From Sorex araneus (Eukaryota; Chordata; Mammalia; Eulipotyphla; Soricidae), in contig NC_073313.1 of NCBI RefSeq assembly GCF_027595985.1, positions 86,224,899 through 86,288,898 on the forward strand: 64,000 nucleotides of DNA. Direction: 5' to 3'. Every line of letters begins with the position of its first letter. The first letter of the stretch is position 1. The notes below the pieces were generated by a model. The model was not told where the DNA came from. It searched no databases and worked only from the letters and a program-made list of their open reading frames with translations. Shown here one piece after another: positions 33,336-43,270 of the stretch. The translations under genes and the position numbers were made by a program.

Positions 33336-33340
33336 AGAAC

Positions 33341-33962
33341 ATGCGGCTCGTCGTCCGGTGCCGACCCTGCGGGTTTGCAATGATGATCCTGCTGCTGACT
33401 GTGCAACCGACGGAGGCCGGATTGGGCCGGCCGGCTGACCCTACACGCCTCCTACAACAGCTGTATGGGACCCCGTGCAACTGTCAGGGAGGACAATCTT
33501 CGGTGACCCCAACGAGCTACAAGAAAACCGTGGACTGTGGGACTCTGACTATATATCTCGTCACGAGGCCCAGTGCTCGGGGCGGACTGACCCAGTTTTG
33601 GCAGTGCGTGCCTAAGCCTACTTTTATAAATAAGGGGGATCCCTGTCCTCAAAACTGTCAAGTGGTAGACCAGATGAATGCCATGTGTTATACCAGCTAT
33701 TCTGAATGTACCCTAGGAGGAAAGAGGTATTTTACTGCAAAGCCCCATATGTCCTACGAGGGAACGTTCGGGGGTGACTGGTCAGTCGTCCCCTCCAGCA
33801 GAGGGAACCCTAAGTATGCTGCTGCCTCATGGGCAAAGATGCCTGCTGGCCCAAGCGTGCCCCCTTGCATGTCACTGATGGGGGTCCCTCCGATGTGGTT
33901 CGGGAAAGGGAGGTGGGACAGCAGATTCAGCAACTGATTTTGGCTCTCTATCCCCAAATTTA
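33341..33962 (+). pseudogene. env: Truncated retroviral envelope, surface subunit only
   Basis: The ATG directly after the splice acceptor opens 198 codons (to 33937). A signal peptide with hydrophobic core MMILLLTV is followed by a cysteine-rich surface domain with C-x-C-x-GG, WQCV-x-KP, CP-x2-C and CYTSY-x2-C. This pattern resembles the SU of type-D and some gammaretroviruses, not IAP or MMTV envelopes; that likeness is from memory of the families. Near 33850-33870 the recognisable SU sequence moves to another frame (DVVREREVGQQ, about 33892-33925), which ends at a TAA at 33960-33962. The SU/TM cleavage site, fusion peptide and transmembrane subunit are absent. Codons before 33341 belong to the unspliced frame and are not part of env. 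Confidence 0.8.
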
Positions 33963-34512
33963 ATACGCAATGCGGAGAGTGTACCATGACGTGGAAACTG
34001 CTTGATGCTATGTTGGTTGATTGCATTTCTGATTTTGTTTTGATGGTTGTATTTTTTGATTGTTGTTTTGATTATTTGCTTTTACCTGGGTTATAGCTGA
34101 CTGCTGCCTGGTGCCCCAATCCTCTGGCGGGGGCTCGGACTCGTTGGGCTCCCGCTATCCCCCTCTGTCTTGCGCTCATGGCTCCTGCTCTGGGAGCAGC
34201 CCTTGCACGCTCGGAGCCACAAGGGCTCATTGCACGAGTACGGGTGCTCCCGAGTATTCTCCCTGAGAAGGGTGTCAGGCCGGAGAGCACTGCACTGAGT
34301 TGGCCCCCGACTCAGGGTGGCGAGCCACTTGCATAGGGCCGCCGTCGGATTTTGCCCTGCCTGGAAGTGAGGAACGGTGGGACAGGTGGAGCCTTGGCGC
34401 GACCTGATGGGACGTGCGGAGGCCTCCTCAGTCCCTTGTAATACAGGCAGTGGTGACCGCCACCCCCTTCTACCAACAGGATGGCTCCATAAATAAAGAC
34501 ATAAGGGGGAGA
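33963..34512 (+). other. Env-LTR interval, deleted TM region
   Basis: About 550 bp with no ORF. Around 34015-34085 a hydrophobic, T-rich stretch (TTTTGATGGTTGTATTTTTT) could be a relic of a membrane anchor. The rest resembles no env part that I know. Confidence 0.4.
34503..34512 (+). other. Polypurine tract
   Basis: AAGGGGGAGA lies immediately before the TG of the 3' LTR, the expected place for plus-strand priming. Confidence 0.85.
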
Positions 34513-34981
34513 TGTAGGGAGCCAGAGCACATTGCGCATGTGTCCCAACGTGGTAAACAACCACATTGCGCATGCGCATGACTGGCCGACATCCGGTGTC
34601 CCAATGTGGTAAACAACCATATCGCGCATGCGCAACAACCACATTGCGCATGCGCAACAACCACATTGCGCATGAGTGGCGGCCATGACAGAGTGACCTC
34701 ATATGGGGTGATTGGCGGGCGCCAATAGATGAGCGCCACCTCATATGGGGTGATTGGCGAGAGCCAATAGAGCGTCACCTCATATGGGGTGATTGGCGAG
34801 AGCCAATAGATGAGCACCACGTCAGAGGCGGGGCAACCAGGCTATATAAGGACTGCCATTACCCGGGTTGTGGTTCTTTCTCTTCGGGAGTTAACTGAAT
34901 AAAACGGCTGCAGAAGGATCCTCAACCCGTGTCGTCTCACTCTTTGCTGGCGAAGGGAAATCGCGACGCGGGCTACGAACA
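34513..34981 (+). repeat. 3' LTR, 469 bp
   Basis: It is identical to the 5' LTR except for two adjacent-region changes in the third CCAAT unit (34774-34776), one change near the end (CGACGCGGG versus CGACACGGG), and the absence of one 22-bp NRF1-like unit. TATATAAG is at 34843-34850 and AATAAA at 34898-34903. Confidence 0.95.
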
Positions 34982-34987
34982 CTTTTC

Positions 34988-35500
34988 GACTGAAATCATA
35001 TCGAATTCAACAATATCGAAGTCACTCTGACGAAAAACCTTATAAATGTAACACAGGCAGCAAAACATTCTCATTAAAGTTATGTAGAGGTCAACAATAT
35101 CAGTTTCATACAGTGAGAAATCCTACGAGTGTAAAGCATGTAGGAAATCTTTCCCACTAGATTCATATCTAATTCAACAGTATCGAAGTCACTCTGGTGA
35201 AAAACCTTATAAATGTAATGCAGGTAGGAAAATTTTCTCACTAAAGTCATGGAAAATTCAACAGTATCAAATTTGGACACTAAAAAATCTTAGGGATGTA
35301 AAGCATGAAGTAAATCTTTCCACTAAATAATATCAACTTCAACAATATCGAAGTCAGACAGGTTAGAAACCTTTCTCAATAAAGTCACATCTAAGTCAAC
35401 AATATGAAATTCATACAGGGAAGAAACCCTATGAATTTTAGAGGAGGTAGGTAATGCTCTCACTAACATCATATCTAATTCAATGAAAAAATAAAAAAGA
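34988..35500 (+). pseudogene. Degenerate C2H2 zinc-finger sequence, unit 3
   Basis: Finger remnants continue where the provirus interrupted them. They show KPYKCN, CKACRK and FSLKS motifs, glutamine in place of the first histidine, and several stops. The segment is very close to 36235-36740 in unit 4. Confidence 0.7.
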
Positions 35501-35883
35501 GTGAGACGTTGGAGTACACTAGTCCTTGAGGCAGGTTTCCAAGCATGGAACAATCCTCCTAGTCTTCTGTCTACTGTCCTCTGGTAGACCTTTGTTTGCT
35601 TAGACCTCACATAGGTCTAGAGAATTGCCCGATGAATCCTTCTTTCTTTCTGATTCACTTCACTTACTGAAACACCATGCAATCACATCCAAGATACAGC
35701 ATTTCCTCTTTTGGTTTTGGACCAATCCCACCACTGCACAGCCCGCCACAGTGCTCAGGGCTTACATTGTGTCTGCACTCAGACAATTATAAAGATGCGA
35801 GGTATCAAACCCAGTTGTCTACAAATAAGGCAAGCATGCTAACTGCTGAACAATAGCAACAGCCCTAGAAGTATTTAAGTATA

Positions 35884-36865
35884 AGTAACTAACCTCAATA
35901 GTCTGGTGGGTCTTACCCAATCAAATGAAGCCTTTCCTGATGAAGCGAACATCTGTCTTCCAATTTTTTTAATTGACAGAATCTAACGGACACATATAGC
36001 GGGAAAAGAGTATATCCCAGGCAAGGAATATATCAGGAAAATGCAGGTCAAAACCACAAGGAGCTTATCACTTGGGATCTGCAGCAAGGGTATTAACAAA
36101 ATACCAAACACTTATCCCTTGGTATCTGTCAGCAAAATACCGAACGTCAAATGATGAGAGAATAGTGGCACACCAGGGATCAAACCCAATGGGCTGCATG
36201 CAAACGCAGGCAAGCATGTAGGAAAGCTTTTCGACTGAAATCATATCAAATTCAACAATATCGAAGTCACTCTGACGAAAAACCTTATAAATGTAACATA
36301 GAAAGCAAAACATTCTCATTAAAGTTATGTAGAGGTCAACAATATCAGTTTCATACAGTGAGAAATCCTACGAGTGTAAAGCATGTAGGAAATCTTTCCC
36401 ACTAGAATCATATCAATTTCAACAATATGGAAGTCACTCTGATGACAAACCTTATAAATGCAAAGCAGGTAGGAAAACTTTCTCACTAAAATCATGTAGA
36501 ATTCAACAATATCAAATTCATACAATAAGGAATCCTACAGGTGTAAAGCATGCAGGAACTCTTTCCCAATATATGATATCTAATTCAACAATATTGAAGT
36601 CAGACAGGTGAGACACCGCTCTCAATAAAGTCACATCTAAGTCAACAATATGAAATTCACTAAGGAAATAAACCCTATGAATTTTAAAGGAGTAGTTAGG
36701 GAAATGTTCTCATGAAATCATATCGAATTCAATTAAAAAACAAAGAAAGAGGGAGAAGATGGAATCACCCAGTCCTTGAGGCAGGCTTCCAACCATGGAC
36801 CAATCCCCCGGGTCTTCTTTCTACTGTCCTCAGCTGGTACTTTGTTTACTTAGACCTCACACAGC
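35884..36865. repeat. Tandem unit 4 of the zinc-finger array, truncated
   Basis: It starts GTAACTAACCTCAATAGTCT. It contains the uninterrupted site GCTTTTCGACTGAAATC (36230-36246) that corresponds to the provirus target. It ends near 36865, where the similarity to the other units stops. Confidence 0.85.
36225..36760 (+). pseudogene. Degenerate C2H2 zinc-finger sequence, unit 4
   Basis: Motifs such as KPYKCKAGRKTFSLKS and IQQYQIHT are readable. The linker is eroded and stops interrupt every frame. This is the best guide to what unit 3 looked like before the provirus inserted. Confidence 0.7.
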
Positions 36866-36884
36866 TGAGATTAGATAGCCTGAG

Positions 36885-36985
36885 ACATCAGGTGTACCTG
36901 AAGGATGGGGGGCCCTCCCAGGGCCCTCCCAAACAGAACCCAAGTAGCGCCTCACTCCCAAACTGGGAGATCAATATCATTTACA
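36885..36985. repeat. Short repeat shared with 44.9 kb
   Basis: CTGAGACATCAGGTGTACCT ... CCCAGGGCCCTCCCAAAC is found again, diverged, at about 44908-44995. It is probably a 3' untranslated part of the same zinc-finger family. Confidence 0.55.
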
Positions 36986-37039
36986 AGATCTTAAATGGAA
37001 CTTCAACACACAGACCCTCCAGAAAAAGACAAAAATTTT

Positions 37040-37300
37040 CCAGAAAAAAGAAACTGCCAGGAGTGCGATACAAGAGTCTGGCTAAAGGGGTAACTGATGC
37101 CTTGCAATGCCTCAATCCCCACTCCTGGTGGCAAAGCATAACTCATGCTATGGGCAGTGCTGATGTGGTATCATAGTTGGAACTGTGTTATTATTCTTAG
37201 GATTCTGCCTCCTGCATTGATGAGTAGCCTACACGGAGTACTATTATTTACAAGTCCATTTAGGCCTGCTTCAATTAAGAAACACAAAAAGAGGGAGAGG
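37040..37300 (+). pseudogene. env: Remnant of a retroviral env 3' end
   Basis: A degenerate reading (PHSWWQSITHAMG, then after a frame change a hydrophobic stretch and basic tail) looks like the membrane-proximal end of a retroviral TM protein. It leads into the purine tract AAAAAGAGGGAGAGG before a probable LTR. The likeness is weak and several frame changes are needed. Confidence 0.4.
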
Positions 37301-37301
37301 T

Positions 37302-37767
37302 TGGAGTTCCTTTTGACTCAGCTACCAAGCCATCTGGACTGGTTAGCCTGTGAAAATGCTCTAGGGTCCTGAGGCAATGGTCTCAATACGCTGGCCCAGA
37401 TAATGACTGATATTAGAGGACCTGACATTTCCCAAAGATTAGTATAGATTGATGGCTTTCCAATGGCTGGGCTTGAAACATGGGGTACTGTCACTGTAGG
37501 GAATCGATAAGACAGCTTTGTTTTTGCTAGGAAAGCTTAGGACCCCACAGTTCATGTATCCCATGTAACTGCATGTAGCTCATGAAACCATCAACTTCTC
37601 TTTTTTGTGTCCCTCTTACCACATGCTCTCATCTGCATGTACTCATTTCCTTCTGCTCCTATATAATCACCGCTTACCATGAATAAAGTTGTATATTGAC
37701 CAGCAGACATTAGTCTGTGTCTACTGACCATTAGTCGACAGTCTACTTTGCCTACCAGCTCCATACA
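37302..37767 (+). repeat. Probable LTR of an old endogenous retrovirus
   Basis: It starts TGGAG after a purine tract and ends near CCATACA. TATATAATC is at 37660-37668 and AATAAA at 37682-37687, with LTR-like spacing, and a CT-rich segment precedes them. No second LTR of this type is seen in the window. Confidence 0.5.
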
Positions 37768-38049
37768 CCAGTAACTGTACAGCAGGACAGTTCACCTGGT
37801 TGAACCCAAGCTGGCCATGTGCAAGGCACATACACTATCCACTGAAAGTTTGCTCCAAAGGAGCTTTGTTTTAATACTTATCTTCATGATTTCCTAAGAT
37901 ACCTTGTGAAATATTCTGCAGTTCTTCCCTGTGCCAGAGATTAGTAAACACAACAGGCACACCACCAGTATGTTTTTACTGGTTTCTGGAAAACAATCTC
38001 TAATGAATCTGCAGATTACTGTTTTGGTCTTTACTTTTTCAAACCTTAA

Positions 38050-38300
38050 AAAAATTAACATGGACCAAAAACAAACTGCCTCTCACCAGAGGATGGAGCT
38101 GAGGGTGAGCAAATGAGGTAAGGGGCTTAAGGGACACACTTTCTCTGCCAAGGACAACAAGATAGAGAATCCATATTAACAGTGCAGCACAATTCTCCCC
38201 AGTAGGCACAATAATCCTACCCAAAGCTTTCAACAGATGTCCTGAGGTGTACATTAAAATTCCAATGGCATTCCTCAGAGACCCAGAACAAAGTTTAAGG
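38050..38300. repeat. Unclassified local repeat, copy 1
   Basis: TTAACATGGACCAAAAACAAA ... GCACAATTCTCCCC ... CAACAGATGTCCTGAG. Related copies lie at about 41830-42010, 42480-42670 and 42780-42990. Confidence 0.55.
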
Positions 38301-39780
38301 ACATCTGTTAAGGGACCAAAACAAATCCTGAATACAAAATAAGTTTTCTAAGGAAAGAGAAGATGCAAGGACTTCCAGCTCCTGGCTTTGAACTGGACAA
38401 AAGCCAGAGCAATTAAAAGAATGTGGCCCTGAACTGTAAACATCTAGTTAAAAACAACAAATCTGGTCAAGATAGCTTTGACAGGGAGGAAAGAGTAACA
38501 CCAGCTGGTTCCGTCAGAGCAGTGCTGGATGAACAAAAGTGAATTAGAGACCCACTCTCAAAGTGCAAAGCTCAAAATGGAAAAGCAAGCAAAACCCCAC
38601 CACACTTAGTAAACATGATGGCCCTAGAGACTCAACCAGTAATAACCAGCTATATAAACACTAATAAGGACTTGAGAGGAAATTCAGAGGATGTGCTTGT
38701 AAAGTGGCAGGCTACAAAATCAGTAAGCACTGCGGCAGTTATGATTATAAAGTTTCTTCTTCATACAGAAAACATCTACTCTATTTTGGAGTCCTATTTT
38801 GGCACACTTATCTCTCAAAATTTGTCTTGTTGTAGCCACAGTCAGTTATGTAACTAACATACCATACCTACCCTCTATGCTCTCTGTGGTGTGATCATTT
38901 TTAGACACTCCTATTTGGTAATGAATGACTTCCCTTCCCATATAGCATTAGTGGAGAGACATCCTTAAAATTTAAAGGCACCAGTCTCTCTTGGTTACCA
39001 CTATTATTGGTACCAAGTACTGTTATTCCTCGTGTTCATTTAGCAGAAGGATAACATGGTGTAAGATGACCCTGCTCTCTAGGCAGAACCTTGACACATT
39101 ACACACTGTGTAGTCAATTAAAGGACCTCAATCATTTCAGACTGACACCGCCATTTCCTAAAACTGTAAGAAAGACAGGACTGCAACCAGTTAGAGACAA
39201 AATGTGAGCTCTTGGCATTCTGAAAACATGTGAGCCCCCATGTACTTCTCCAAATGTGGCAGTAAGGAAATCTGATGCACAATGAAGGATGGTACAAAAG
39301 TAACTTAAGAGCACCCCATGAACCTGTTATTCCAATCTACCGTGCAGTACAAAATCACTACACTATCTTAGGAAACATTTCTCCATCCACACTCTGGTTT
39401 ACAGAGCTAGATAGAAAAGATTCTTCTTTGGCATTCATGAGTTTAAGTGTGAACACCAACTTTAGCTCTGCCACAGCTGGACAAGTACTTCAATGTTTGA
39501 CTCCAAAAGTTTGGCATAGCATCAGAAGTTTTAACCTAGTCATTAGGGCCAAGAGAAAGACCAACGGGATATTCAAAAAGAAGATAGACCCAGGTGCAAC
39601 AGGATGCCCAAGTGGTTTAAGAGCAGTAGCTGCCACAGCTTTTTCGAAGAGGAGGGCAATAACTGAGTTTTGGGACAGGCATGAATAATCCAGACCTCCC
39701 ATCAAGTAACACTACTTTTTGAAACCAAGACACAAACTTTTACATAACAGATAGCTCCCCTTCTCCAATGTCATGGCCTC
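38300..39780. other. Unassigned sequence, no clear gene
   Basis: A 137-codon open frame (39275-39688) occurs, but it has no recognisable domain. Its composition matches the surroundings, so I do not call it a gene. No SINE lies in this stretch, which is unusual for the window. Confidence 0.4.
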
Positions 39781-39784
39781 TTTC

Positions 39785-40225
39785 AAAATATGCAGTTTCC
39801 ACCTTCAATTCATGTAATACCTTGAACACTGCTACTTTATTGTCTATGCCACGATCCTCCTCTGGAATCAACTTCACGGAACTTGAGAAGATTCACAAAG
39901 AGAAACCTTAAGAATGCAAGAAATCTACCTCCAAGTTGGGCAAACCAGCGCAGGATAGCCCGAAACAGAGCCCCAGAAGTTTCTCACTCCCACACTGCCT
40001 TCTCTCTGGGTGGACACCATAGTTTCAAGACTGAGTCTTACTCAGAAATTAACTTGCTGAACATTCAAGTGTGCAAGTTTTTGTGACTGAAATCTTGACC
40101 TGGGATAGGCTACCTGCCCTTACCTCCATGTACTTTTGGGAGCTCAGGCAGTCATGTAAATTCAATTCACATAATACCTTGAACACTGCTAGTTTATCGT
40201 CTATGCCAGGATCCTCCTCTAAAGA
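39785..40225 (-). pseudogene. Unidentified duplicated coding-like motif
   Basis: On the minus strand two segments (about 39860-39795 and 40215-40150) encode related peptides: EEDRGIDNKVAVFKVLHELK and EEDPGIDDKLAVFKVLCELN. The DNA copies match at roughly 55 of 63 positions. The context is short and broken. I cannot identify the protein; it may be part of a retrocopy duplicated locally. Confidence 0.35.
39880..40110 (+). pseudogene. Zinc-finger gene 3' end remnant
   Basis: AGATTCACAAAGAGAAACCTTAAGAATG, then SHSHTAFSLGGHHSF and a tail ending NLLNIQVCKFL. The same tail occurs at 44520-44720 (PTLPCLWVD..., INLLKIHVCKFL). This is a decayed copy of the C-terminal exon of a zinc-finger gene. Confidence 0.55.
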
Positions 40226-40254
40226 AGACTTATCTGCAAACCTGGGAATAGACA

Positions 40255-40470
40255 TACACCAGAAGACCTCACCTCTCTAGCAATCCTTCTGAAAATCCAG
40301 ATCACACTGTTTACAGATGGCAGCTGCTTTCTGGAACAGGACACCACTAAGTCCAGATACACTGCAGTGACCTCGAAAAATACAGTCAAAAGTGCTGCTC
40401 TCCCAACAAGTTTGACACTTCGTCTAACTCATAGCATTAAATCTTTGATAAAATTATTAGGATTAAAAAA
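40255..40470 (+). pseudogene. Gammaretroviral RNase H fragment
   Basis: The peptide around LFTDGSCFLEQ is the start of a gammaretroviral RNase H domain, preceded by a frame-shifted NPDHT. Only about 60 codons remain, so it is a very old scrap. Confidence 0.5.
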
Positions 40471-41710
40471 GAGTGCGCCAGTGGAAGGGGCATGGTCGGG
40501 CCGGAGCCCGCGGCCAGCCTCATTGGTCGGCATGGAGCGGGAGTTAGGAGTTATGTCCGTCAGGCTCACGGCTGAACCAGCCAAGTCAGTGCCCTATGGA
40601 GAATAAGTTTTCAGTATACTGGTTCTTCCTGGGAGCCAGTGGGTGACTCTTGCGCATCTTTACAAAAATCTAACTGCTAGCTGAAGATGAGGAAAAGCAA
40701 GTTGGGTGGTATATAACCCAAAGGAAAAAAAAAGGCAAGCAGGAAGAAGACAAAGTCTATCTAGAATTTCCTCAGAAGAAGCATAAGCTTTATGGGAAGA
40801 GGCAATGGCCAAAAACTCAGTCTAATCCCAAATACCAGACTCGTCGTATTCAGAAGGAAGCACCAGATTACACCACAGTGTGAGGAGCTGTGGTACTTAG
40901 ACATCGTAAAGAAAGGCAGTGTCTCCTGTCCTACCTGCCAGACGGTAGGGAGGAAGACCCTCAAGGGCCTTGAGAAGCATATGCAAAGCTGCAAACCGTA
41001 AATGCTTCTTTTCCATCACCGAGGGAAAGAGCTTCGCGCACTGGCAGGGATGAAGTCCCATGTCATGACAAAACCAAAATTGCCTATTTAGAGGGCTGGA
41101 GGGGACGCATTCAAAGAACCGAGGGAGAGGCTCCGCAGCGTTCTCAAGAGACTGGGGAAACTCAGGTGCACACGTGAGAGCTGCTCTAGTAGCGTTAGCA
41201 GCATCACGGGCTATCTGAACCATGTCCAAAAATGTGGAAAAGAGGCTGCCCAGCTGGAGAAGCTGACCCTGACGGGTCACCATTGTGGCAAGGTGTATTG
41301 GTCAAGGCTGGACTTGCATATCACCTGAGGTCAGAGCACGGGCCTATCTTCTTTCTAGACACAGGGCAGCCAGAGGGCTTAACGGACAGAAGCCTGCAGT
41401 TTCCGAGTGGGGGCCTGGTTTTAAGGCATTCTGCCAAGTTAGCTCAGTTTCGTCCACAAGAGCTGGCCTCTGCTGTGCTGGACAAGAACTGTCCTAATAG
41501 GAATCTGCTCTGGGATCTTGTATCTGATAATCGAAAGTTAAAATAGGCACATCTTGGACTATCCACCTTCAGTGAAGAAGCGATTGACAAGTGAAAGTTA
41601 GAGATCAAGAAGTGCCATCACATTCACTGTCCCAAACAGGGTTGTGAGGCTGTCTATAGTAGTATGCCTGGCCTTAAAGCTCATCTGGGCTCTTCAACCC
41701 CATCGGCTCC
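40470..41710 (+). pseudogene. ZNF512: Processed pseudogene of ZNF512
   Basis: An intronless copy of a zinc-finger protein mRNA with many stops and frame changes. The likely original ATG is at 40553 (MSVRL). The basic segment around [12 protein letters not shown] (about 40765-40800) is followed by the finger [20 protein letters not shown] (about 40922-40985), then [10 protein letters not shown]-like and [19 protein letters not shown] segments (to about 41265), and [11 protein letters not shown] and GQPEGL (about 41320-41390). The last match, [14 protein letters not shown], ends near 41695. I recognise the order and spacing as ZNF512, a nuclear C2H2 protein. The 3' third of the mRNA is missing, no poly(A) is left, and a SINE follows. 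Confidence 0.75.
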
Positions 41711-41719
41711 ACTGCGCCC

Positions 41720-42020
41720 GCCAGGAGCAATTCCTTACTACAGAGCCAGTATTAACTCCTGAGCACTGCCAGGGGTAGCCCCAAAACAAAACCAAACAAC
41801 AAAAAGCAGAGAGTGAATACACTGGCTCTCACTGGATACATTTGGGAAAGGGACAAAATAGGTGATGGGGCCCAAGAATAAAAGTTCGTGTTCACTGAAG
41901 GGTGCAGATTCCCCCCAATTATCCTGACCATCGTACCCAAAGCATGTAATAGACTGTGTGAGATACCCCTCACAATTCCAGTGATGTTCTTTTAGACTTA
42001 GAACTAATAAAACTTCCTTG
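41720..42020. repeat. SINE fragment and local repeat copy 2
   Basis: A 5'-truncated SINE (about 41722-41790), then a 180-bp block (CACTGAAGGGTGCAGATTCC, CCCCAATTATCCTGACCATC) related to 42480-42670. Confidence 0.5.
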
Positions 42021-42479
42021 GAACCATGCAACTCCCTAAAGAGACAACTGCCTCCCTGACAGAGTTTTTAGTCCAGGATACACTACTGTTCTCACTGAGA
42101 CACTAAGACTTTGGAGGTTATGACTCTGCTCTATGACAAACACTCTGCTAATTCTGAAGGTTCTATTCAGTGTAGCGAGCTCCGAATACTCATTCACGGA
42201 GGCTTCTTGGTTTCAAGGTGCTTCAAGAACCTACCTTTTGCCATTTTCCACTTTGTTTTGTGCCCACACACCTTTCCATGACACAACTGGCTTGTGTCTT
42301 GCTTCCTGTTTCTAAACCTCATTCAACGCTGGCAAGGAACTGCTCTTTTGGAAAACTCAATCTCTTAGGAATTACATCAGGGATTTGTTCTTTACCCTTC
42401 TGAGTCTTAAAAAATTAAAATAGAAGAGGTAGAGAGCTGGTACAGCATGTAGGGGTGGATAAATTGGGGTGGTGGAACA

Positions 42480-42990
42480 AAATAAGTGAAGGGGACAAGG
42501 AATATAATTTCCTTATGTGAGGACACTAGGAAGTGGAAGAAAAGTTTGTGTTCACCAAGGGGTGGCAGAGTCCCCCCAATTGTCCTGATCATCCTACCCA
42601 AAAAATTTAACAGATTGCATGAGATCCATACCAATTTCAGTGTTGCTCATTGGAGCCTTAGGACTAATAACTTGCCCTGCACACAGCTCACCCAGGTTCG
42701 ATCCCTGAGCTTAGAATCTAGAGTAAGCACTGAGCACTGGCGGTGTACCTCTCCCTATAACCCCCCCAAAAAAATTAACATGAACCAAGAACAGATTGCT
42801 TCTTTCCAGAGAGGATCGATTTGGGATAAGCATAATGAGGGGCAGAGCTCAAGTGATACGCTTTCCTATCAGAGGACACCAGGGAAGAACACCCTGTGTT
42901 CAAGGGGTGCCACAATTCTTCTAGTCAGTACAAAGCATTCAACAGATTTCCTACAGAGCCCGCAAAATCCCAACAATGGTATCCACCAGA
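42480..42990. repeat. Unclassified local repeat, copies 3 and 4
   Basis: Two adjacent related blocks (42480-42670 and 42780-42990) share TGTGTTCA-CAAGGGGT, CACAATTCT or CCCCAATTGTCC, and AACAGATT segments. A SINE fragment (about 42680-42770) lies between them. Confidence 0.5.
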
Positions 42991-43270
42991 ACTTGCTGCT
43001 CCCAGGGTCCTCATGGGCCAAAGTAGCTCCACATACTGGGCTGCTTCACTCAAATTCATTGTGACATGAAGGAGGATCTTGGTACCAAACACAGGTTGGA
43101 AAGTAGCAAAAGAGCACAGACAGAAGGTACAGGAAGGAAAGATCCTAACTTGGCATGACCAAAAAATTACGGAGGCTTCTGTCCAAGCCATAAACATAAG
43201 ACTCTTAAGATACAGAAGCCAGTCATGCCAGTTCTCCCAATCTTTCTCAACTTTACTTGAAGAGTTCATG

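Larger units (their letters stand above)
27588..34981 (+). mobile_element. Young class II endogenous retrovirus (betaretrovirus-like, IAP-type primer)
   Basis: This is a complete proviral structure: 5' LTR, primer-binding site, gag, pro with dUTPase, pol, partial env, polypurine tract, 3' LTR. The 6-bp direct repeat CTTTTC (27582-27587 and 34982-34987) flanks it, the size usual for class II elements. The LTRs differ by three substitutions and one 22-bp unit, so the insertion is recent. The dUTPase, the G-patch after the protease and two -1 frameshifts all place pol/pro with betaretroviruses. The primer site matches tRNA-Phe, as in rodent IAP. Gag and pol frames are open; pro has a frame lesion and env lacks its transmembrane half. 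As it stands it cannot make a complete infectious particle. Confidence 0.95.
27243..35883. repeat. Tandem unit 3 of the zinc-finger array, host of the provirus
   Basis: Without the 7394-bp provirus and one copy of its 6-bp duplication the unit is about 1.24 kb. The finger segment resumes at 34988 immediately after the right target duplication and runs to about 35500. It is nearly identical to unit 4 around the insertion point. Confidence 0.85.

Noticed and set aside
33287-33340. Upstream extension of the env frame to an earlier ATG
   Set aside because: The strong splice acceptor at 33335 lies after it, and the signal peptide starts at 33341, so the earlier ATG is not in the env message.
39275-39688. 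Plus-strand open frame of 137 codons
   Set aside because: No recognisable motif and no supporting context; listed only as part of an unassigned stretch.
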